5,385 bases of DNA, from contig JANWYL010000203.1 in the NCBI GenBank assembly GCA_025056955.1, positions 1 through 5,385 of the forward strand. Direction: 5' to 3'. Within the stretch, counting starts at the first letter, position 1; every line of letters begins with the position of its first letter. The notes below the pieces were generated by a model. That model was not told the DNA's origin, searched no databases, and saw only the letters and a list, made by a program, of their open reading frames with translations. Below, in pieces: positions 1-5,385 of the stretch. This DNA is from Sandaracinaceae bacterium. GTDB taxonomy: Bacteria > Myxococcota_A > Polyangia > Polyangiales > Sandaracinaceae. Both the position numbers and the translations under genes were made by a program.

Positions 1-85
1 TGCCCCTCCCAACTCTTGTGAAGAGGCGGAACGTGCGTTGGAGAAAGCCCGAAGGGCAGCCAAGGCTTGTGCGATGACCAACTAG
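1..85 (+). CDS. C-terminal tail of an unidentified protein (5' end outside window)
   Basis: Reading from base 2, this frame stays open for 27 codons and stops with TAG at 83-85. The peptide is Ala/Glu/Lys/Arg-rich and looks like one amphipathic helix (core CEEAERALEKARRAAKAC), as expected at the end of a real protein. Its stop overlaps the stop of the kinase gene on the other strand: bases 82-85 are CTAG, which reads TAG both ways. Tightly convergent ends of this kind are common in compact bacterial genomes and favour a genuine gene. Too little is visible to name a function. A second plus frame (from base 3) is also open to about base 80, but its Arg/Pro-rich product is less protein-like, so the choice of frame is an inference. 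Confidence 0.45.
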   Translation, partial: APPNSCEEAERALEKARRAAKACAMTN

Positions 86-1674
86 GGAAGGCGGCGGAGG
101 CACAAGGAAGCGGGAGAGCATCCAGCAAGGTCAATTTCATAACGCCTGCCTTGGTGATCATCGACCAGAAAGAGGGTTGAAATCTCAGGGGGAACTTTAA
201 TGGCTCCAGGAGCCCTTCCGAGCACCTCTCCACTTGGGGTGATCACCCTCCCCTGGGAGGTTGACTGGATATATACCGCGACCGATGGAAGAGGGGATGG
301 ATCGAGCTTTAGAGCAATTGTGGTCGTTCCCCTTTCGAGTTGTGATGCCACGGATTCTGGTTGGAGTATCTTTGGTTCGAAGCCTGAGGCAATCCCAATC
401 AATGGATACCCCCGCATGGCATCAAGGGGAATCCGCTGTGGCGAAATCCCAACGAAGTGGGGACCAAGGTGAAGCTTCACGTTGGGGTTAGGTGATTGGA
501 CATGAACCCCTTGAGGTTGGAAAGAGAAAAACCATGATTTTGCAAGGAGGAGAAAAAGAAACAACCCAGCGACGAAGAAGAAAAGGGTAAAGAACAACCA
601 CATTGACTTTATTGGTGAAAATTGTGCTCGTGCTGAGTTGGTTGGCGGGGGCTTGGCAAAAGATGGAGCGATGGCTGGGGGAGGGGGTGCAATTGAGGCC
701 CGCTCCTCTAAGGATGGTTGTGCGATGGGTTGATCTGGCTTTGGCAAGGACCAACCCTTTTCTGGAAACAACCAAGTGATCAAGCGGGCGAGCTCGTGCC
801 TTCCGTAGCCAGAGGCATGCTCGTGAAGCAAAGCGCGCAAGGCCGAGGCAAGCTTTTGGGCAGAGGGCATGCGCTCCTCGCGGTCAATTGCCAAACACTT
901 GAGAATCAGGCGATCAAGCTCGGGGGGAAGCTCTGGGCGGAAGCGAGAAGGAGGCGGGAAATCGCCCTTTTGGAGGAGGCGAATTGCCTCCTGGAGATCA
1001 TTTGATGGGATGAGCGGTCGGAGGGTAAGCATTTCCCATATGGTCACGCCCAAAGAGAAGATATCGGCACGGGCGTCAACATCTTCTCCCCGCGCTTGTT
1101 CAGGGGCCATATAGCTCAGCTTCCCAATTGGAGCGCCAAGCTCTGTGCGCACGATGTTGTCGGCTGCTTTGACCAAACCGAAGTCGCTGATTTTGACTGC
1201 GCCTTCGTTGGAGATGAGAATGTTTTGGGGGGAAAGGTCCCGGTGCACGATGCCAAGGGGGCATCCTTGTTCGTCTCGCTTGCGGTGGGCGTGATCGATT
1301 CCATTGGCCGCCTCGGCAGCGATGAAGAGCACTGCAGGTAGGTCAAACATCTGCTCCCGCTCCACAAGGCGTTGCATGAGGAGGGCAAGGGAAACCCCAT
1401 CGATAAATTCGAGCACGATGTATGGCTCTGGGTTCAGCCCAAAATCGAGCACCTGAACGATATTTGGATGATCAAGGCGTGCGCTGGTTCGGGCCTCTGC
1501 GGCAAAACGTTCGATCAGGACCTGGTTATTTTGAAACTGAGGGAGAATTCGCTTGATCGCGACTTCTTTGCGGAATCCGGCTGCTCCAATGCGCTCTGCG
1601 CGATAAACATATGCCATTCCGCCTTGCCCAAGTGGTTCGAGAATGAGATAAGGTCCTAAACGCTCGCCCCTCAT
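82..1674 (-). CDS. Membrane-anchored Hanks-type serine/threonine protein kinase with PEGA-like exported tail
   Basis: This 530-residue protein is predicted to phosphorylate Ser/Thr residues of cytoplasmic targets. All kinase landmarks are present: glycine loop GQGGMAYVY (16-24), VAIK lysine K41, helix-C glutamate E60, catalytic loop HRDLSPQN (D146, N151), DFG (164-166), MAPEQ (189-193), helix-F D204 and a late conserved R268. It is an RD kinase, so activation-segment phosphorylation is plausible (T177 and S187 are candidates). A Pro-rich linker (about 310-345) leads to one hydrophobic span (about 358-378). The last 150 residues should lie in the periplasm and contain two weak PEGA-like segments (about 398-440 and 465-516) and a Cys pair (C519, C525). 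The ATG at 1674 is fixed, because an in-frame TGA lies one codon upstream; the ribosome site is weak. It is transcribed away from the SDR gene. The kinase assignment is near certain; the ligand, substrates and PEGA reading are inferred. Confidence 0.95.
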   Translation of the reverse strand: MRGERLGPYLILEPLGQGGMAYVYRAERIGAAGFRKEVAIKRILPQFQNNQVLIERFAAEARTSARLDHPNIVQVLDFGLNPEPYIVLEFIDGVSLALLMQRLVEREQMFDLPAVLFIAAEAANGIDHAHRKRDEQGCPLGIVHRDLSPQNILISNEGAVKISDFGLVKAADNIVRTELGAPIGKLSYMAPEQARGEDVDARADIFSLGVTIWEMLTLRPLIPSNDLQEAIRLLQKGDFPPPSRFRPELPPELDRLILKCLAIDREERMPSAQKLASALRALLHEHASGYGRHELARLITWLFPEKGWSLPKPDQPIAQPSLEERASIAPPPPAIAPSFAKPPPTNSARAQFSPIKSMWLFFTLFFFVAGLFLFLLLAKSWFFSFQPQGVHVQSPNPNVKLHLGPHFVGISPQRIPLDAMRGYPLIGIASGFEPKILQPESVASQLERGTTTIALKLDPSPLPSVAVYIQSTSQGRVITPSGEVLGRAPGAIKVPPEISTLFLVDDHQGRRYEIDLAGCSPASLCLRRLP

Positions 1675-1729
1675 TCGTCAGTGGCCTTAAGGCTTGCCTC
1701 AACTAGGAATCACAAAACAAGGCTTCGAT

Positions 1730-1775
1730 CAAGCTTTTTCGGAAATTGGGCCTTTTTGGTGATCAAAAGAGCTTG
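1730..1775. repeat. Imperfect inverted repeat in the divergent intergenic region
   Basis: CAAGCT at 1730-1735 is matched by AGCTTG at 1770-1775. The pairing continues inward through the T-run after the left arm and the A-run before the right arm with one mismatch, giving arms of about 11 bases. A smaller pair, TTTTG (1754-1758) and CAAAA (1764-1768), lies inside it. It could be an operator or a stem-loop in the 5' leader, but arms this AT-rich can arise by chance. Confidence 0.3.
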
Positions 1776-1827
1776 CCCATTTATTTTGTTTGTGGTCTCG
1801 ATGAAGCCCGGCTTTCGGGTGGAACTG

Positions 1828-1835
1828 AAAGGAGG
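1828..1835 (+). promoter_or_regulatory. Strong ribosome binding site for the SDR gene
   Basis: AAAGGAGG lies 8 bases before the ATG at 1844. It is a near-perfect Shine-Dalgarno sequence at ideal spacing, much stronger than any other start in the window. It fixes the SDR start and suggests efficient translation. Confidence 0.85.
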
Positions 1836-1843
1836 AAGCACGC

Positions 1844-2587
1844 ATGGAACTCCACAAGGTCAAAGCGATTGTGACAGGAGCTGGGTCAGGAATGGGGCTG
1901 CACTTTGCTATCCGCTTGGCCGAGCATGGGGCGCAAGTTGCTGGCGGAGACATCGATGAAGGGGGTCTCAAGCAGCTGCCATCTTCGGTGCATAGGAGGC
2001 GCCTCGATGTCCGTTCGAGCAAAGACATCGCTGAATTCACCCGCTGGGCGGGAGAAGCGATGGGTGGACTTAACGTTGTGATTTCGAATGCAGGCATTCT
2101 GAGGGATGGCCTCCTCGTGAAGCGGGACAAAGAAAGCGGCGCTGTTGTGACGATGCCTGACGAGCAATTTGAATCGGTGATTTCAGTGAATCTGATCGGA
2201 GCAACCTACGTGATTCGGGAAGGTGTTGCAGAAATGGTGCGGCGGGGAGAGCGGGGCGTCGTTATCGCGATGAGCTCAGCAGCCCGCCACGGCAACCGCG
2301 GGCAAAGCAATTACGTCAGCGCAAAGGCAGCGCTTGCAGCCAATGCCCTCACTTGGGCACGTGAGTTTGCTCCCTTTGGCATTCGTGCGGTGGCGATTGC
2401 GCCAGGGATGGTCGAAACACCGATGACAAGGGGGATGAATCCAAAGGCGCGCGAAGCGATCATCGAGCGCATTCCTGTGGGTCGCATCGGTACACCGGAA
2501 GACATTTGGCTTGGCGTGCGCTTTGCTATCGAGTGCGAGTACCTGAATGGGGTGACGATCGACATCGACGGTGGCTTGCGCTTGTAG
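1844..2587 (+). CDS. Short-chain dehydrogenase/reductase (SDR), FabG-like classical type
   Basis: This 247-residue protein is full length for a classical SDR, a soluble Rossmann-fold enzyme that interconverts alcohols and ketones using NAD(P). Visible motifs are the cofactor loop TGAGSGMG (11-18), D36 at the end of strand 2 (an acidic residue here usually means NAD rather than NADP), LDV (54-56), NAG (82-84), the catalytic tetrad N116, S144, Y157 and K161, and PG (187-188) before the substrate loop. The end, IDIDGGLRL, is the typical last strand. Between NAGILRDGLL and N116 there are several extra residues (about 92-104), a variation I associate with a subgroup of proteobacterial 3-oxoacyl/acetoacetyl reductase-like SDRs. 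The start is set by a strong Shine-Dalgarno sequence. The DUF2723 gene begins about 30 bases downstream, so co-transcription is likely. The fold and chemistry are secure; the substrate is unknown, and FabG likeness does not prove a role in fatty acid synthesis. Confidence 0.93.
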   Translation: MELHKVKAIVTGAGSGMGLHFAIRLAEHGAQVAGGDIDEGGLKQLPSSVHRRRLDVRSSKDIAEFTRWAGEAMGGLNVVISNAGILRDGLLVKRDKESGAVVTMPDEQFESVISVNLIGATYVIREGVAEMVRRGERGVVIAMSSAARHGNRGQSNYVSAKAALAANALTWAREFAPFGIRAVAIAPGMVETPMTRGMNPKAREAIIERIPVGRIGTPEDIWLGVRFAIECEYLNGVTIDIDGGLRL

Positions 2588-2619
2588 CAGCCCTGCGAAA
2601 GCTGGCCTGGGGTGTGTCG

Positions 2620-4530
2620 ATGAGCCTTCTCCGCGGGCAAGTCGATGATGGTTGGGAGCGAGCTGCGATGGCGCTTGGAGGCTTTGTGCCTTTTTTCGCT
2701 TACGTGGCTTCCGCCTCGGGCTTTGGGTTTTGGCTCGATGCTGGTGAAGTCGTCGCAGCCGCTGTCGATCTCGACATCATGCATCCCCCAGGCCACCCGC
2801 TTGCTGCTCTTTTGTCTCACGCCTTTGTTTACCTCCCTTTTGGACCAATTCCCTTTCGAGTGGCTATAGGGCAGGCCTTGTGCGCGGCCGCTGCGAGCGT
2901 GGTATATCTCCGCGCCCTATTGACCACCCTCCGTGCCCAAGGTGTGGTACAAGAGCAGGTTCTTTATCCCCTTGCCCTTGGGGCCTGCTGGGCGGTGGTT
3001 CTTTCCTATCCCTTTGCGCTTCAAGCCATTCGCCCTGAAGTCTACGCCCTTCAAGCCCTCCTCATCGCCTGGCCGGTTGAACGGGTGATCGCCCTTGAAG
3101 CGCGTTGGCCAACTCGGGACCCAAGCCCTTGTGTGGAAGCTGCCTTTGGGACTGGCCTGGGTTTGGTGAACCACCACTTCATGACGATTTTAACTGTGCC
3201 AGCCATTTTACCGACTTTTTTTCGCGTTCGGCGTGCCCATGGCCTGGGTGCACTGTACCGCTGTGCAGCGGCCATGCTCGTGGCTTTGGTCTTTGAGCTT
3301 TACCTTCCGATTCGGGCCAAGAGCAATCCTCCGATGAATTTGGGAGATCCAGAAGAATTCGAAAACTTTTTATGGGTGATTTCAGCTCGTGCATTCCACT
3401 CGACCCACGCGCTCGATACGGCTCCTTTTTTTGACCGCTTGATGGCTGTTTTGGTGGCAATCGTGGAAGGGATCAGCTGGCCTGGCCTCTTTTTGGCCTT
3501 GCTTGGGGCCTATGCCCTTTTGCGCATGCCAGGAGTTCGAAGAATTGGCATGGTGTGGGTGGCCCTTGGGGCATTTTGCATGATTGGCCGGGCTTTTCTT
3601 GGCTTTGTGCCCAACAATCCCGATGCCCTTGGCTACCTTGTGCCGGCCTTGATGGCTGTGGGAGCTCTTGCAGCCTCAGCGGTGGCGGTGGTTGGCCATT
3701 TGCTTTCTTCCGGGCTGCCTTTGAGGGGAGAAAGGCAGCAAATCATGCGCGCACTGCCAGTGGTTTTGGCTTGGTCGATTGCAGCTGTGAGCGCTTTGCA
3801 GCTTCGCTTTGGGGTTGCGCGGGCGAGCCTGCGCGATTTCATTGGAACCGAGGTGTTCGACGGGCCGCGCTGTCGCGATTTGCCAACTCACTCGGTCGTA
3901 ATCGCATACAATCCCCAAACCATTTTTCGAATTTACGAGTGCCAGTCCCTTCTGCCTTTTCGACGTGACATCAGTCTTGTGCCAATGCCCTTTTTGGGTT
4001 ACCCGAAAATGGCTGAGCGATTGGTGCAAAAAGACCAAATGCTCAGCGGGCTTTTGCGCGGGGTCATGATTGAAGGAAGGCCCCGTCTTTCAGACTTGCA
4101 AAGCCTTTCTGCCCAAAGGCCACTTTTTATCGAGCTCGATCCCCGCCTTCCCATGGATGTTTGGAATTCTCTTGTTCCGTGGGGGCTTTGGTTTCGCGTT
4201 GAAAGCGCTGAAGTGGCGCTCGAAGACGTGCTTCGAGGTGCCCGTACCCGCGAGGCCATGTTGGCCCGTATTTATCTTGATCTTGGAAGCGAAGTTGATC
4301 ACATCCCTGAAACAAGGGCGCAGCTTCTTTGGATTCACTACATGGATGCGCTTTTTTTTGCGCGCGTTGGGGCGCTTGAAGCTTCGAAAAGGGCGATTGA
4401 GCGGGGCTTAAGGCTTGCGCCTTTGGCCAAGGAACTTCGAGCGTTGAAAGATTTTCTGGAGAAAAACCCTTCTTCTCCAATCGATGTTCGGCCTTTCATG
4501 GTAGGGATTGGCTCCAGTGGGCCCCAGTAG
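2620..4530 (+). CDS. DUF2723 family polytopic membrane protein, probable GT-C type (O-mannosyltransferase-like) glycosyltransferase
   Basis: With the ATG at 2620 this is a 636-residue inner-membrane protein with roughly ten hydrophobic segments in the first 400 residues, then a soluble part. DUF2723 hallmarks are in order: WLDAGE (38-43) and HPPG (55-58) in the first external loop, RPEVYAL (138-144), GLVNHH (181-186), YLPIR (228-232), and NLGDP (240-244) followed by FLWVISAR. The acidic residues D40 and E43 sit where GT-C enzymes keep catalytic or metal-binding acids. The family is related to protein O-mannosyltransferases; human TMEM260, a DUF2723 protein, is reported to O-mannosylate IPT domains. 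By inference it moves a sugar from a polyprenyl-phosphate carrier to a protein or glycan outside the membrane. The C-terminus (about 568-615) forms a TPR-like helix pair. The start is uncertain: GTG 2614, ATG 2620 (weak GGGG before it) and ATG 2668 (GGGAG 9 bases before it) all keep the first membrane span. A start at 2506, inside the SDR gene, is open but unlikely. Confidence 0.85.
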   Translation: MSLLRGQVDDGWERAAMALGGFVPFFAYVASASGFGFWLDAGEVVAAAVDLDIMHPPGHPLAALLSHAFVYLPFGPIPFRVAIGQALCAAAASVVYLRALLTTLRAQGVVQEQVLYPLALGACWAVVLSYPFALQAIRPEVYALQALLIAWPVERVIALEARWPTRDPSPCVEAAFGTGLGLVNHHFMTILTVPAILPTFFRVRRAHGLGALYRCAAAMLVALVFELYLPIRAKSNPPMNLGDPEEFENFLWVISARAFHSTHALDTAPFFDRLMAVLVAIVEGISWPGLFLALLGAYALLRMPGVRRIGMVWVALGAFCMIGRAFLGFVPNNPDALGYLVPALMAVGALAASAVAVVGHLLSSGLPLRGERQQIMRALPVVLAWSIAAVSALQLRFGVARASLRDFIGTEVFDGPRCRDLPTHSVVIAYNPQTIFRIYECQSLLPFRRDISLVPMPFLGYPKMAERLVQKDQMLSGLLRGVMIEGRPRLSDLQSLSAQRPLFIELDPRLPMDVWNSLVPWGLWFRVESAEVALEDVLRGARTREAMLARIYLDLGSEVDHIPETRAQLLWIHYMDALFFARVGALEASKRAIERGLRLAPLAKELRALKDFLEKNPSSPIDVRPFMVGIGSSGPQ

Positions 4531-4561
4531 GGCGGCTGGGCGGAGGTGCCGCTTGCTTTTT
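4531..4561 (+). terminator. Possible intrinsic terminator after the DUF2723 gene
   Basis: GCGGC (4532-4536) can pair with GCCGC (4548-4552) around an 11-base loop, and the stem can be extended by G-T pairs. It is followed by TTGCTTTTT, and it begins directly after the TAG stop. The stem is GC-rich but short and the loop is large, so it may end only part of the transcripts. Confidence 0.35.
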
Positions 4562-4588
4562 AGGTGCTCTAGAGCGCGAAAAGGTAAC

Positions 4589-4609
4589 CCTCAAAAACGA
4601 GGCTTTTTT
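4589..4609 (+). terminator. Weak hairpin plus T-run before the TPR gene
   Basis: CCTC (4589-4592) pairs with GAGG (4599-4602) around AAAAAC, followed by C and six T. The stem has only 4 pairs, so on its own it is a poor terminator. Together with the hairpin at 4531-4561 it hints that this 93-base gap breaks or weakens transcription between the DUF2723 and TPR genes. Confidence 0.2.
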
Positions 4610-4623
4610 ATCATTGTGGAAGC

Positions 4624-5385
4624 ATGGATCAGAATGAGGTTCAAAAAAGCCCCAAGGTACCCAAGAAGGAGGAAAATTGGGAAGGTGGGCAGAGCGGGGG
4701 AAACTTGCGTCTGGGCCAGACCCATGCGCACGAGCAAAGAGAGGTTTTTTGGCGGCCTGAGCTCGCTTGGCGTCTTCTTGATGCTTCTTTTGAAGCAGAA
4801 GAAAGGGGAGAATTCGAAAGGGCAGTGGCACTTGCCAAAGAAAGCCTTGCCCATGCCCCTTTGTTTCGACCAGCACTTCGATGGCTGAGGCAGCTCCTTT
4901 GGGCCTATGGCCAGCCAATCGATGTGCTTCCGCTTTTTGAGGAAGAGGCAAAAGTTGTGGCGAGCCCAGAAGAGCATTCCGCCCTTTTGACTGCTCAGGC
5001 TTTTTTGTTTGAAAGCCTTGGCAGGCATTCAGAAGCGATTGTCGCTTGCCGCCGTGCCGTTGACGTGGCGCCAACTTGGGCTGCAATCAAAAAGCTTTTG
5101 CGCCTGGGCGCTAATCAACTTAGGCCCCTTGAGCGTGCCCGGCTATGGGAAGGGGCTGCAAGGATGGCAAAGGAAGATCCAGAACTTGAGGCAGAATGTT
5201 GGCTTCGACGCGGGCGGAGCCTCGAGGAGGCCAACGAGATCGATGGGGCGATTGAAGCCTACTTTAAAGCTTTGGACATCGATCCCCAGTCTTATTCCGC
5301 CATCTTTGCGCTCAAGGCTTTGCTTTGGCCAAAAAGGAGAGAAGGGGATCGGGCACCATCGCTCTTTCGCTCGAAGATTTTCTTG
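4624..5385 (+). CDS. TPR-repeat protein (3' end outside window)
   Basis: From the ATG at 4624 the frame stays open for 254 codons to the last base, so the gene is cut by the window edge. An in-frame TAA at 4585 and no other start codon in between leave this ATG as the only 5' start; its ribosome site is weak (GGAAG lies too close). The first 40 residues are polar and Lys/Glu/Gly-rich with no signal peptide, so this part is probably cytoplasmic. Helical repeats follow with TPR-type spacing: about 47-80 (ending SLAHAP), 118-150 (ending AVDVAP) and 188-221 (ending ALDIDP), with less regular helices between. TPR proteins usually act as scaffolds for protein contacts; no catalytic domain is seen. 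Its position downstream of the DUF2723 gene, whose own tail has a TPR-like pair, suggests a partner role, which is an inference. The final 20 codons are less TPR-like. Confidence 0.85.
   Translation, partial: MDQNEVQKSPKVPKKEENWEGGQSGGNLRLGQTHAHEQREVFWRPELAWRLLDASFEAEERGEFERAVALAKESLAHAPLFRPALRWLRQLLWAYGQPIDVLPLFEEEAKVVASPEEHSALLTAQAFLFESLGRHSEAIVACRRAVDVAPTWAAIKKLLRLGANQLRPLERARLWEGAARMAKEDPELEAECWLRRGRSLEEANEIDGAIEAYFKALDIDPQSYSAIFALKALLWPKRREGDRAPSLFRSKIFL

Larger units (their letters stand above)
1675..1843. promoter_or_regulatory. Divergent intergenic region between the kinase and SDR genes
   Basis: This 169-base gap is the only place for promoters of the leftward kinase gene and the rightward SDR gene, unless transcripts come from further away. 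It is more AT-rich than the flanking genes, especially at 1711-1800. I could not find a convincing pair of -35/-10 boxes on either strand. A TTGCCC at 1774-1779 could be a -35 element for the SDR gene, but no good TATAAT-like box follows it at 17 bases. A small hairpin (CCCG 1807-1810, CGGG 1816-1819) lies just upstream of the SDR ribosome site. The regulatory role is inferred from gene layout. Confidence 0.5.

Noticed and set aside
44..57. Hairpin GCCC-GAA-GGGC with a short T-run on the minus strand, just past the kinase stop
   Set aside because: The stem has only 4 pairs and the T-run only 3, and it lies inside the probable coding tail of the left-edge gene.
1729..2167. Minus-strand open frames across the start of the SDR gene
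   Set aside because: They lie opposite the SDR cofactor-binding region, which has all its motifs. The products are low-complexity Ser/Arg/Pro-rich, with no ribosome site that stands out.
3019..3059. CTTCAAGCC occurring twice within about 40 bases
   Set aside because: Both copies encode Leu-Gln-Ala in helical membrane segments, which is chance codon reuse rather than a repeat element.
3555..3968. Plus-strand open frame of 137 codons inside the DUF2723 gene
   Set aside because: It is out of frame with a well-conserved membrane protein, and its Trp/Cys/Gly-rich product resembles a shifted reading of hydrophobic codons.
4826..4837. Short palindrome TGGCA-CT-TGCCA
   Set aside because: It lies inside the TPR coding region, has 5-base arms and is explained by codons; there is no second copy or promoter context.
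4496..5086. Long minus-strand open frame of 196 codons opposite the start of the TPR gene
   Set aside because: Its product is Lys/Pro/Gln-rich without recognisable motifs. The plus strand here encodes regular TPR helices, so the antisense frame is a by-product.

Overview
The window looks like chromosomal DNA from a Gram-negative bacterium of the Myxococcota / deltaproteobacterial type. The main hints are a Hanks-type kinase with the HRDLSPQN catalytic loop common in myxobacterial kinases, a single membrane span and a PEGA-like exported tail, plus a DUF2723 membrane glycosyltransferase-like protein. Base composition looks moderately GC-rich by eye, with frequent CTT, TTT and GAA codons. The assignment rests on protein style only; no rRNA or other marker is present.

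Layout. At the left edge, about 27 codons of a plus-strand reading frame end at a TAG that overlaps the TAG of the kinase gene, which converges on it from the minus strand (82-1674). A 169-base gap follows (1675-1843), from which the kinase and a plus-strand gene set diverge. That set is a short-chain dehydrogenase/reductase (1844-2587, strong Shine-Dalgarno), a large polytopic DUF2723 protein (about 2620-4530), and, after a 93-base gap with terminator-like hairpins, a TPR-repeat protein (4624 to beyond the right edge).

How the genes might work together. The SDR and DUF2723 genes are close enough to be co-transcribed. The TPR gene may be read through or started separately. The DUF2723 protein is probably a GT-C type enzyme that transfers a sugar from a lipid carrier on the outer face of the inner membrane, and the TPR protein next to it could be a partner. 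The SDR is an ordinary NAD-preferring enzyme of unknown substrate, and its link to glycosylation is not shown. The kinase is a separate signalling gene. I see no mobile element, CRISPR array, tRNA or rRNA. No clearly new biological system is visible. The least expected items are the overlapping stops at the left edge, the unusual exported tail of the kinase and the DUF2723-TPR pair.
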